This document shows positions 1 through 11,283 of a DNA stretch of 28,745 bases, piece after piece. Source of the DNA: Sphaeroforma sirkka (lineage: Eukaryota > Opisthokonta > Ichthyosporea > Ichthyophonida); assembly GCA_001586965.3 (NCBI GenBank), contig LUCW03001922.1, forward strand, positions 1 to 28,745, read 5' to 3'. Under the pieces are notes generated by a model, which saw only the letters and a list, made by a program, of their open reading frames with translations, was not told where the DNA came from and ran no database searches. The translations under genes were made by a program, and so were the position numbers. How positions within the stretch are numbered: position 1 is the first letter of the stretch; the number at the start of each line of letters is the position of its first letter.

Positions 1-1430
1 CAATATTTCCAGTGATTGAAGAATGCCTTAATTCCAAGTGATGCATCAATATTTTCCAGTGATTGAAGAATGCTTAATTCCACAGTGATGCTCAATATTT
101 CCCAGTGATTGAAGGAAAATGCCTCAATTCCAAAGTGATGCATCCTTATTTCCCAATGATGATTGAAGAATGCCTCAAATTCCACAGTGATGCATCAATA
201 TTTCCCAGTGATTGACAGAATGCCTTAATTCCCACAGTGATGCATCAATATTTCCCAGTAATTGAAAGAATGCTTTTAATTCCACAGTGATGCATCAATA
301 TTTCCCAGTTATTAAAAGAATACCTCAATTCCCACAGGGATGCATCAATATTTCCCAGTGATTGAAGAATGCCTCCAATTCCAGAAGTGATGCATCAATA
401 TTTCCCAGTGATTGAAGAATGCCTTAATTCCACAGTGATGCATCAATATTTCCCAGTGATTGAGAAGATGCCTTAATAAGCCACAGGGATGCATCTACAA
501 TGCATCAATATTTCCCAGTTATTGAAGAATGCCTTAATTCCACAGTGATGCATCAATATTTCCCACAGTGATTGAAGAGATGCCTAAATTCCACAGGGAT
601 GCATCAATATTTCCCAGTGATTGAAGAATGGATGCATCAATATTTCCCAGTGATTGAAGAATGCCTTAATTCCACAGTGATGCATCAATATTTCCCAGTG
701 ATTGAAGAATGCCTTAATTCCACAGTGATGCATCAATATTTCCCAGTGATTGATGAATGCCTTTAATTCCACAGTTGATGCATCAATATTTCCCAGTGAT
801 TGATTGCCTCCAATTCCACAGTGATGCATCAATATTTCCCAGTGATTGAAGAGATGCACTCAATTCCACGGTGATGCATCAATACACCCCGGTTGTTGAA
901 GAATGCGCTTGAATTCCACAGTGATGCATCAATATTTCCCAGTGATTGAAGAATGCCTCAATTCCACAGTGATGCATCAATATTTCCCAGTGATTGAAGA
1001 ATGCTTTGAAAATTCCACAGGGATGCATCAATATTTCCCAGTGATTGAAGAATGCCTAAAATTCCACAGTGATGCATCAATATTTCCCAGTGATTGAAGA
1101 ATGCCTTAATTCCACAGTGATGCATCAATATTTCCCAGTGATTGAAGAATGCCTCAATTCCACAGTGATGCATCAATATTTCCCAGTGATTGAATGCCTA
1201 CCTAAATCCACAGTTATACGTCAATACCCAGTGATTGATGAAGATCTTAATTCCACAGTGATGTAAATGGCTACAATTGAAGAATGCCTCAATTCACGGT
1301 GATGCATCAATATTTCCCAGTGATTGAAGAATGCCTTAATTCCACAGTGATGCATCAATATTTCCCAGTGATTGAAGAATGCCTTAATTCCACAGGGATG
1401 CATCAATATTTCCAGTTTTTGAATTCACGG
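1..1430. repeat. Degenerate left shoulder of the array
   Basis: The same 48-bp unit is present, but copies differ from each other by frequent one- to three-base changes. Examples are CCCACAG for CCACAG, GAAAGAATGC for GAAGAATGC, ACAGGGATG for ACAGTGATG, and a divergent copy near 880-905 reading CAATACACCCCGGTTG. The copies at about 1,200-1,290 are also badly eroded. The core array rarely shows such changes. Elevated divergence at array ends is expected when unequal exchange homogenises the middle, so the true left boundary may lie not far upstream. Low-quality consensus at a contig end would look similar, because many changes are homopolymer-length changes. Confidence 0.8.
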
Positions 1431-2294
1431 TGATGCATCAATATTTCCCAGTGATTGAAGAATGCCTCAATTCCACAGTGATGCATCAATATTTCCCAGT
1501 GATTGAAGAATGCCTCAATTCCACAGTGATGCATCAATATTTCCCAGTGATTGAAGAATGCCTTAATTCCACAGTGATGCATCAATATTTCCCAGTGATT
1601 GAAGAATGCCTTAATTCCACAGTGATGTATCAATATTTCCCAGTGATTGAAAGAATGCCTTAATTCCACAGTATTCCACAGATTGAAGATGACTCAATTC
1701 CACAGTGATGTATCAATATTTCCCAGTGATTGAAGAATGCCTTAATTCCACAGTGATGCATCAATATTTCCCAGTGATTGAAGAATGCCTTAATTCCACA
1801 GTGATGCATCAATATTTCCCAGTGATTGAAGAATGCCTTAATTCCACAGTGATGCATCAATATTTCCCAGTGATTGATGAATGCCTTAATTCCACAGTTA
1901 TGCATCAATATTTCCCAGTGATTGAAGTGATGAATGCCTCAATTCCACAGTGATGCATCAATATTTCCCAGTGATTGAAGAAGAATTCCACAGTGATGCA
2001 TCAATATTTCCCAGTGATTGAAGAATGCCTTAATTCCACAGTGATATCAATATTTCCCAGTGATTGAAGAATGCCTTAATTCCACAGTGATGCATCAATA
2101 TTTCCCAGTGATTGAAGAATGCCTCAATTCCACAGTGATGCATCAATATTTCCCAGTGATTGAAAGAAGGGATGCATCAATATTTCCCAGTGATTGAAGA
2201 ATGCCTTAATTCCACAGTGATGCATCAATATTTCCCAGTGATTGATGAATGCCTTAATTCCACAGTTATGCATCAATATTTCCCATTGATTGAA

Positions 2295-2340
2295 GAATAT
2301 CAATATTTCCCAGCATCAATATTTCCCAGTGATTGATGAA
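2295..2340. repeat. Rearranged module 1 (GAATATC / CCCAGCATC)
   Basis: This is the first of twelve copies of a short module in which the 48-bp unit is internally deleted. GAAT joins directly to ATCAATATTT, which removes 21 bp of the consensus. Then CCCAG joins to CATCAATATTT, which removes about 31 bp. It is followed by GATTGATGAATGCC, an A-to-T change in the unit's GAAGAA. The next unit carries CCAAAGTTATG instead of CCACAGTGATG (AAAG at 2,353). The same compound event recurs downstream, so it was copied and did not arise independently each time. Confidence 0.85.
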
Positions 2341-3221
2341 TGCCTTAATTCCAAAGTTATGCATCATCCAATATTTCCCAGTGATTGAAGAATGCCTTAA
2401 TTCCACAGTGATGCATCAATATTTCCCAGTGATTGAAGAATGCCTTAATTCCACAGTGATGCATCAATATTTCCCAGTGATTGAAGAATGCCTTAATTCC
2501 ACAGTGATGCATCAATATTTCCCAGTGATTGAAGAATGCCTCAATTCCACAGTGATGCATCAATATTTCCCAGTGATTGAAGAATCCCAGTGATTGAAGA
2601 ATTCCACAGTGATGCATCAATATTTCCCAGTGATTGAAGAATGCCTTAATTCCACAGTGATGCATCAATATTTCCCAGTGATTGAAGAATGCATCAATAT
2701 TTCCCAGTGAATCAATCCACAGTGATGCATCAATATTTCCCAGTGATTGAAGAATGCCTTAATTCCACAGTGATGCATCAATATTTCCCAGTGATTGAAG
2801 AATGCCTTAATTCCACAGTGATGCATCAATATTTCCCAGTGATTGAAGAATGCCTTAATTCCACAGTGATGCATCAATATTTCCCAGTGATTGAAGAATG
2901 CCTTAATTGCATCACAGTGATTGAAGAATGATTCCACAGTGATGCATCAATATTTCCCAGTGATTGAAGAATGCCTCAATTCCACAGTGATGCATCAATA
3001 TTTCCCAGTGATTGAAGAATGCCTCAATTCCACAGTGATGCATCAATATTTCCCAGTGATTGAAGAATGCCTTAATTCCACAGTGATGCATCAATATTTC
3101 CCAGTGATTGAAGAATGCCTTAATTCCACAGTGATGCATCAATATTTCCCAGTGATTGAAGAATGCCTCAATTCCACAGTGATGCATCAATATTTCCCAG
3201 TGATTGAAGAATGCCTTAATT

Positions 3222-3349
3222 CCAGAGTGATGCATCAATATTTCCCAGTGATTGATGAATGCCTTAATTCCACAGTTATGCATCAATATTTCCAGTGATT
3301 GAAGAATATCAATATTTCCCAGCATCAATATTTCCCAGTGATTGATGAA
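3222..3349. repeat. Rearranged module 2 with upstream CCAGAG marker
   Basis: The marker CCAGAGTG (C-to-G change in CCACAGTG) is at 3,222. It is followed by a GATTGATGAATG unit, a CAGTTATGCATC unit and the GAATATC/CCCAGCATC module starting at 3,304. A one-C deletion (ATATTTCCAGTG) near 3,290 makes the marker-to-module distance 82 bp here, against 83 bp in the three other marked copies. A second GAATATC junction follows near 3,397, and the array then continues through units with GAATGACTC. Confidence 0.85.
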
Positions 3350-5288
3350 TGCCTTAATTCCACAGTTATGCATCAATATTTCCCAGTGATTGAAGAATAT
3401 CAATATTTCCCAGTGATTGAAGAATGCCTTAATCAATATTTCCCAGTGATTGAAGAATGACTCAATTCCACAGTGATGTATCAATATTTCCCAGTGATTG
3501 AAATAATGACTCAATTCCACAGTGATGTATCAATATTTCCCAGTGATTGAAGAATGCCTTAATTCCACAGTTATGCATCAATATTTCCCAGTGATTGAAG
3601 AATGCCTCAATTCCACAGTGATGCATCAATATTTCCCAGTGATTGAAGAATGCCTTAATTCCACAGTGATGCATCAATATTTCCCAGTGATTGAAGAATG
3701 CCTCAATTCCACAGTGATGCATCAATATTTCCCAGTGATTGAAGAATGCCTTAATTCCACAGTGATGCATCAATATTTCCCAGTGATTGAAGAATGCCTC
3801 AATTCCACAGTGATGCATCAATATTTCCCAGTGATTGAAGAATGCCTTAATTCCACAGTGATGCATCAATATTTCCCAGTGATTGAAGAATGCCTTAATT
3901 CCACAGTGATGCATCAATATTTCCCAGTGATTGAAGAAAGTGATGCATCAATATTTCCCAGTGATTGAAGAATGCCTCAAATTTCCCAATGCATCAATAT
4001 TTCCCAGTGATTGAAGAATTTAATTCCACAGTGATGCATCAATATTTCCCAGTGATTGAAGAATGCCTTAATTCCACAGTGATGCATCAATATTTCCCAG
4101 TGATTGAAGAATGCCTCAATTCCACAGTGATGCATCAATATTTCCCAGTGATTGAAGAATGCCTTAATTCCACAGTGATGCATCAATATTTCCCAGTGAT
4201 TGAAGAATGCCTTAATTCCACAGGGATGCATCAATATTTCCCAGTGATTGAAGAATGCCTTAATTCCACAGTGATGCATCAATATTTCCCAGTGATTGAA
4301 GAATGCCTTAATTCCACAGTTATGCATCAATACAGTGATTGAAGATGCATCAATATTTCCCAGTGATTGAAGAATGCCTTAATTCCACAGTGATGCATCA
4401 ATATTTCCCAGTGATTGAAGAATGCATCAATATTTCCCAGTGATTGAAGAATGCTTAATTCCACAGTGATGCATCAATATTTCCCAGTGATTGAAGAATG
4501 CCTTAATTCCACAGTGATGCATCAATATTTCCCAGTGATTGAAGAATGCCTCAATTCCACAGTGATGCATCAATATTTCCCAGTGATTGAAGAATGCCTT
4601 AATTCCACAGTGATGCATCAATATTTCCCAGTGATTGAAGAATGCCTTAATTCCACAGTGATGATGCATCAATATTTCCCAGTGATTGAAGAATGCCTTA
4701 ATTCCACAGTGATGCATCAATATTTCCCCCAGTGATGCATCAATATTTCCCAGTGATTGAAGAATGCCTTAATTCCACAGTGATGCATCAATATTTCCCA
4801 GTGATTGAAGAATGCCTTAATTCCACAGTGATGCATCAATATTTCCCAGTGATTGAAGAATGCCTCAATTCCACAGTGATGCATCAATATTTCCCAGTGA
4901 TTGAAGAATGCCTTAATTCCACAGTGATGCATCAATATTTCCCAGTGATTGAAGAATGCCTTAATTCCACAGTGATGCATCAATATTTCCCAGTGATTGA
5001 AGAATGCCTTAATTCCACAGTGATGCATCAATATTTCCCAGTGATTGAAGAATGCCTTAATTCCACAGTGATGCATCAATATATTGATTGAAGAATGCAT
5101 CAATATTTCCCAGTTATTGAAGAATGCCTTAATTCCACAGTGATGCATCAATATTTCCCAGTGATTGAAGAATGCCTTAATTCCACAGTGATGCATCAAT
5201 ATTTCCCAGTGATTGAAGAATGCCTTAATTCCACAGTGATGCATCAATATTTCCCAGTGATTGAAGAATCAATCAATTCCCAGTGATT

Positions 5289-5333
5289 GAAGCATCAATA
5301 TTTCCCAGCATCAATATTTCCCAGTGATTGATG
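5289..5333. repeat. Rearranged module 3 (variant entry junction)
   Basis: The CCCAGCATCAATATTTCCCAG part and the following GATTGATGAATGCC and CAGTTATGC units match the other modules. The entry junction differs: it reads GATTGAAGCATCAATATTT rather than GAATATCAATATTT. It is preceded by an unusual AATCAATCAATTCC tract at about 5,268-5,279. This looks like a module altered by a second rearrangement. Confidence 0.75.
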
Positions 5334-5918
5334 AATGCCTTAATTCCACAGTTATGCATCAATATTTCCCAGTGATTGAAGAATGCCTTAATTCCACAGT
5401 GATGCATCAATATTTCCCAGTGATTGAAGAATGCCTTAATTCCACAGTGATGCATCAATATTTCCCAGTGATTGAAGAATGCCTTAATTCCACAGTGATG
5501 CATCAATATTTCCCATTTTCCAGTGATTGAAGAATGCCTTAATTCCACAGTGATGCATCAATATTTCCCAGTGATTGAAGAATGCCTTAATTCCACAGTG
5601 ATGCATCAATATTTCCCAGTGATTGAAGAATGCCTCAATTCCACAGTGATGCATCAATATTTCCCAGTGATTGAAGAATGCCTCAATTCCACAGTGATGC
5701 ATCAATATTTCCCATTGATTGAAGAATGCAGTGATTTAATTCCACAGTGATGCATCAATATTTCCCAGTGATTGAAGAATGCCTTAATTCCACAGTGATG
5801 CATCAATATTTCCCAGTGATTGAAGAATGCCTTAATTCCACACAGTGATGCATCAATATTTCCCAGTGATTGAAGAATGCCTTAATTCCACAGTGATGCA
5901 TCAATATTTCCCAGTGAT

Positions 5919-5985
5919 TGATGAATGCCTTAATTCCACAGTTATGCATCAATATTTCCCAGTGATTGAAGAATATACATCAATA
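5919..5985. repeat. Partial relic of the rearranged module
   Basis: The GATTGATGAATGCC and CAGTTATGCATC units that normally flank the module are present. They are followed by GAATATACATCAATATTT, so the GAATATC junction has gained a short TACA-like change and the CCCAGCATC part is absent. It lies in the longest interval without a full module (5,333-11,112) and suggests that one or more modules there were lost or eroded. Confidence 0.6.
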
Positions 5986-7968
5986 TTTCCCAGTGATTGA
6001 AGAATGCCTTAATTCCACAGTGATGCATCAATATTTCCCAGTGATTGAAGAATGCCTTAATTCCACAGTGATGCATCAATATTTCCCAGTGATTGAAGAA
6101 TGCCTCAATTCCACAGTGATGCATCAATATTTCCCAGTGATTGAAGAATGCCTCAATTCCACAGTGATGCATCAATATTTCCCAGTGATTGAAGAATGCC
6201 TTAATTCCACAGTGATGCATCAATATTTCCCAGTGATTGAAGAATGCATCAATATTTCCCAGTGATTGAAGAATGCCTCAATTCCACAGTGATGCATCAA
6301 TATTTCCCAGTGATTGAAGAATGCCTTAATTCCACAGTGATGCATCAATATTTCCCAGTGATTGAAGAATGCCCTTAATTCCACAGTGATGCATATCAAT
6401 ATTTCCCAGTGATTGAAGAATGCCTTAATTCCACAGTGATGCATCAATATTTCCCAGTGATTGAAGAATGCCTTAATTCCACAGTGATGCATCAATATTT
6501 CCCAGTGATTGAAGAATGCCTTAATTCCACAGTGATGCATCAATATTTCCCAGTGATTGAAGAATGCCTTAATTCCACAGTGATGCATCAATATTTCCCA
6601 GTGATTGAAGAATGCCTTAATTCCACAGTGATGCATCAATATTTCCCAGTGATTGAAGAATGCCTTAATTCCACAGTGATGCATCAATATTTCCCAGTGA
6701 TTGAAGAATGCCTTAATTCCACAGTGATGCATCAATATTTCCCAGTGATTGAAGAATGCCTCAATTCCACAGTGATGCATCAATATTTCCCAGTGATTGA
6801 AGAATGCATCTCCCAATTCCACAGTGATGCATCAATATTTCCCAGTGATTGAAGAATGCCTCAATTCCACAGTGATGCATCAATATTTCCCAGTGATTGA
6901 AGAATGAATGATGCATCAATATTCCCAGTGATTGAAGAATGCCTTAATTCCACAGTGATGCATCAATATTTCCCAGTGATTGAAGAATGCCTTAATTCCA
7001 CAGTGATGCATCAATATTTCCCAGTGATTGAAGAATGCCTTAATTCCACAGTGATGCATCAATATTTCCCAGTGATTGAAGAATGCCTTAATTCCACAGT
7101 GATGCATCAATATTTCCCAGTGATTGAAGAATGCCTTAATTCCACAGTGATGCATCAATATTTCCCAGTGATTGAAGAATGCCTTAATTCCACAGTGATG
7201 CATCAATATTTCCCAGTGATTGAAGAATGCCTCAATTCCACAGTGATGCATCAATATTTCCCAGTGATTGAAGAATGCCTTAATTCCACAGTGATGCATC
7301 AATATTTCCCAGTGATTGAAGAATGCCTTAATTCCACAGTGATGCATCAATATTTCCCAGTGATTGAAGAATGACATCAATATTTCCCAGTGATTGAAGA
7401 ATGCCTCAAATGATGCATCAATATTTCCCAGTGATTGAAGAATGATTCCACAGTGATGCATCAATATTTCCCAGTGATTGAAGAATGCCTTAATTCCACA
7501 GTGATGCATCAATATTTCCCAGTGATTGAAGAATGCCTTAATTCCACAGTGATGCATCAATATTTCCCAGTGATTGAAGAATGCCTTAATTCCACAGTGA
7601 TGCATCAATATTTCCCAGTGATTGAAGAATGCCTTAATTCCACAGTGATGCATCAATATTTCCCAGTGATTGAAGAATGCCTTAATTCCACAGTGATGCA
7701 TCAATATTTCCCAGTGATTGAAGAATGCCTTAATTCCACAGTGATGCATCAATATTTCCCAGTGATTGAAGAATGCCTTAATTCCACAGTGATGCATCAA
7801 TATTTCCCAGTGATTGAAGAATGCCTCAAATTCCACAGTGATGCATCAATATTTCCCAGTGATTGAAGAATGCCTTAATTCCACAGTGATGCATCAATAT
7901 TTCCCAGTGATTGAAGAATGCCTCAATTCCACAGTGATGCATCAATATTTCCCAGTGATTGAAGAATG

Positions 7969-8400
7969 CCTTAATTCCACAGTGATGCATCAATATTTCC
8001 CAGTGATTGAAGAATGCCTTAATTCCACAGTGATGCATCAATATTTCCCAGTGATTGAAGAATGCCTCAATTCCACAGTGATGCATCAATATTTCCCAGT
8101 GATTGAAGAATGCCTTAATTCCACAGTGATGCATCAATATTTCCCAGTGATTGAAGAATGCCTCAATTCCACAGTGATGCATCAATATTTCCCAGTGATT
8201 GAAGAATGCCTTAATTCCACAGTGATGCATCAATATTTCCCAGTGATTGAAGAATGCCTTAATTCCACAGTGATGCATCAATATTTCCCAGTGATTGAAG
8301 AATGCCTTAATTCCACAGTGATGCATCAATATTTCCCAGTGATTGAAGAATGCCTTAATTCCACAGTGATGCATCAAATATTTCCCAGTGATTGAAGAAT
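7969..8400. repeat. Nine-unit segment, left copy of a local duplication
   Basis: The order of T-type (CCTTAATT) and C-type (CCTCAATT) units from 7,969 is T T C T C T T T T, with C-types at 8,065 and 8,161. The same order recurs immediately to the right from 8,413, with C-types at 8,509 and 8,605. Both pairs are offset by 444 bp, which is nine units (432) plus 12 bp. The extra 12 bp are visible between the copies: one extra A in GCATCAAATATTT near 8,374 and an 11-bp insert (CTCCCAATTGC region) at about 8,402-8,412. A tandem duplication of about 0.43 kb explains this. Confidence 0.7.
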
Positions 8401-8412
8401 GCCTCCCAATTG

Positions 8413-8806
8413 CCTTAATTCCACAGTGATGCATCAATATTTCCCAGTGATTGAAGAATGCCTTAATTCCACAGTGATGCATCAATATTTCCCAGTGATT
8501 GAAGAATGCCTCAATTCCACAGTGATGCATCAATATTTCCCAGTGATTGAAGAATGCCTTAATTCCACAGTGATGCATCAATATTTCCCAGTGATTGAAG
8601 AATGCCTCAATTCCACAGTGATGCATCAATATTTCCCAGTGATTGAAGAATGCCTTAATTCCACAGTGATGCATCAATATTTCCCAGTGATTGAAGAATG
8701 CCTTAATTCCACAGTGATGCATCAATATTTCCCAGTGATTGAAGAATGCCTTAATTCCACAGTGATGCATCAATATTTCCCAGTGATTGAAGAATGCCTT
8801 AATTCC
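8413..8806. repeat. Nine-unit segment, right copy of a local duplication
   Basis: This repeats the T T C T C T T T T unit order of 7,969-8,400 at an offset of 444 bp. It ends in a truncated unit at about 8,806, where CCTTAATTCC joins directly to ATGCATC. This is followed by a GATGCATCATCAAT triplication near 8,835. The abrupt irregular end next to a copied block suggests a crossover scar. Confidence 0.7.
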
Positions 8807-9941
8807 ATGCATCAATATTTCCCAGTGATTGAAGATGCATCATCAATATTTCCCAGTGATTGAAGAATGCCTTAATTCCACAGTGATGCATCAATATTTC
8901 CCAGTGATTGAAGAATAATTCCACAGGGATGCATCAATATTTCCCAGTGATTGAAGAATGCCTTAATTCCACAGTGATGCATCAATATTTCCCAGTGATT
9001 GAAGAATGCCTTAATTCCACAGTGATGCATCAATATTTCCCAGTGATTGAAGAATGCCTCAATTCCACAGTGATGCATCAATATTTCCCAGTGATTGAAG
9101 AATGCCTTAATTCCACAGTGATGCATCAATATTTCCCAGTGATTGAAGAATGCCTTAATTCCACAGTGATGCATCAATATTTCCCAGTGATTGAAGAATG
9201 CCTCAATTCCACAGTGATGCATCAATATTTCCCAGTGATTGAAGAATGCCTTAATTCCACAGTGATGCATCAATATTTCCCAGTGATTGAAGAATGCCTC
9301 AATTCCACAGTGATGCATCAATATTTCCCAGTGATTGAAGAATGCCTTAATTCCACAGTGATGCATCAATATTTCCCAGTGATTGAAGAATGCCTTAATT
9401 CCACAGTGATGCATCAATATTTCCCAGTGATTGAAGAATGCCTCAATTCCACAGTGATGCATCAATATTTCCCAGTGATTGAAGAATGCCTCAATTCCAC
9501 ATTGATGTATCAATATTTCCCAGTGATTGAAGAATGCCTTAATTCCACAGTGATGCATCAATATTTCCCAGTGATTGAAGAATGCCTCAATTCCACAGTG
9601 ATGCATCAATATTTCCCAGTGATTGAAGAATGCCTTAATTCCACAGTGATGCATCAATATTTCCCAGTGATTGAAGAATGCCTTAATTCCACAGTGATGC
9701 ATCAATATTTCCCAGTGATTGAAGAATGCCTCAATTCCACAGTGATGCATCAATATTTCCCAGTGATTGAAGAATGCCTTAATTCCACAGTGATGCATCA
9801 ATATTTCCCAGTGATTGAAGAATGCCTCAATTCCACAGTGATGCATCAATATTTCCCAGTGATTGAAGAATGCCTCAATTCCACAGTGATGCATCAATAT
9901 TTCCCAGTGATTGAAGAATGCCTTAATTCCACAGTGATGCA

Positions 9942-11153
9942 TCAATATTTCCCAGTGATTGAAGAATGCCAAATTCCACAGTGATGCATCAATATTTCCC
10001 AGTGATTGAAGAATGACTCAATTCCACAGTGATGCATCAATATTTCCCAGTGATTGAAGAATGCCTCAATTCCACAGTGATGCATCAATATTTCCCAGTG
10101 ATTGAAGAATGCCTTAATTCCACAGTGATGCATCAATATTTCCCAGTGATTGAAGAATGCCTCAATTCCACAGTGATGCATCAATATTTCCCAGTGATTG
10201 AAGAATGCCTTAATTCCACAGTGATGCATCAATATTTCCCAGTGATTGAATGCCTTAATTCCACAGTGATGCATCAATATTTCCCAGTGATTGAAGAATG
10301 CCTCAATTCCACAGTGATGCATCAATATTTCCCAGTGATTGAAGAATGCCTTAATTCCACAGTGATGCATCAATATTTCCCAGTGATTGAAGAATGCCTT
10401 AATTCCACAGTGATGCATCAATATTTCCCAGTGATTGAAGAATGCCTTAATTCCACAGTGATGCATCAATATTTCCCAGTGATTGAAGAATGCCTTAATT
10501 CCACAGTGATGCATCAATATTTCCCAGTGATTGAAGAATGCCTTAATTCCACAGTGATGCATCAATATTTCCCAGTGATTGAAGAATGCCTTAATTCCAC
10601 AGTGATGCATCAATATTTCCCAGTGATTGAAGAATGCCTTAATTCCACAGTGATGCATCAATATTTCCCAGTGATTGAAGAATGCCTTAATTCCACAGTG
10701 ATGCATCAATATTTCCCAGTGATTGAAGAATGCCTTAATTCCACAGTGATGCATCAATATTTCCCAGTGATTGAAGAATGCCTTAATTCCACAGTGATGC
10801 ATCAATATTTCCCAGTGATTGAAGAATGCCTCAATTCCACAGTGATGCATCAATATTTCCCAGTGATTGAAGAATGCCTTAATTCCACAGTGATGCATCA
10901 ATATTTCCCAGTGATTGAAGAATGCCTTAATTCCACAGTGATGCATCAATATTTCCCAGTGATTGAAGAATGCCTCAATTCCACAGTGATGCATCAATAT
11001 TTCCCAGTTATTGAAGAATGCCTTAATTCCAGAGTGATGCATCAATATTTCCCAGTGATTGATGAATGCCTTAATTCCACAGTTATGCATCAATATTTCC
11101 CAGTGATTGAAGAATATCAATATTTCCCAGCATCAATATTTCCCAGTGATTGA
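9942..11153. other. Longest dual-strand repeat ORFs; not called as genes
   Basis: The minus strand is open from 11,120 to 9,942 (392 codons) and the plus strand from 10,029 to 11,153 (374 codons) over the same DNA. The plus frame reads 16-residue repeats CLNSTVMHQYFPVIEE. The minus frame reads MHHCGIKAFFNHWEIL with K/E variation. Both are open only because 48 is divisible by 3 and the consensus lacks stops in those frames. The same frames are broken by indels every few hundred bases elsewhere. There is no signal peptide, no non-repeat N- or C-terminal domain and no family I recognise, and the first Met is just the repeat's own Met. I consider these non-coding by-products. A repetitive protein cannot be fully excluded without transcripts. 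Confidence 0.85.
10301..10828. repeat. Eleven exact-period units, highly homogenised core
   Basis: C-type unit starts at 10,301 and 10,829 are separated by exactly 528 bp, or 11 x 48, with ten T-type units following the first C-type unit and no visible indel. This is among the most uniform parts of the array and is a good reference for the consensus. Similar all-T runs occur at about 12,570-12,965 and in parts of 18,430-18,790. Such runs imply recent local amplification of single units. Confidence 0.9.
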
Positions 11154-11283
11154 TGAATGCCTTAATTCCACAGTTATACATCAATATTTCCCAGTGATTG
11201 AAGAATATCAATATTTCCCAGTTATTGAAGAATGCCTTAATTCCACAGTGATGCATCAATATTTCCCAGTGATTGAAGAATGA
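11029..11283. repeat. 255-bp compound block A, containing rearranged module 4
   Basis: The block begins with the CCAGAGTG marker at 11,029. It runs through GATTGATGAATG, CAGTTATGCATC, the module at 11,112-11,157, a CAGTTATACATC unit, a second GAATATC junction and a CAGTTATTGAAG unit. It ends in GAAGAATGA. Read by eye it is identical in order and length to 26,566-26,820, 15,537 bp downstream. Having this many independent variants in the same order means the two blocks share a copied ancestor. They differ just upstream, where this copy has CAGTTATTG at about 11,007 and the other has CAGTGATTG. Confidence 0.85.

Noticed and set aside
7368..7445. Further higher-order module at GAATGACATCAATATTT
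   Set aside because: There are partial units and junctions here (also near 6,904 and 8,808-8,836), but the diagnostic GAATATC and CCCAGCATC joins are absent, so I did not count it as a module.
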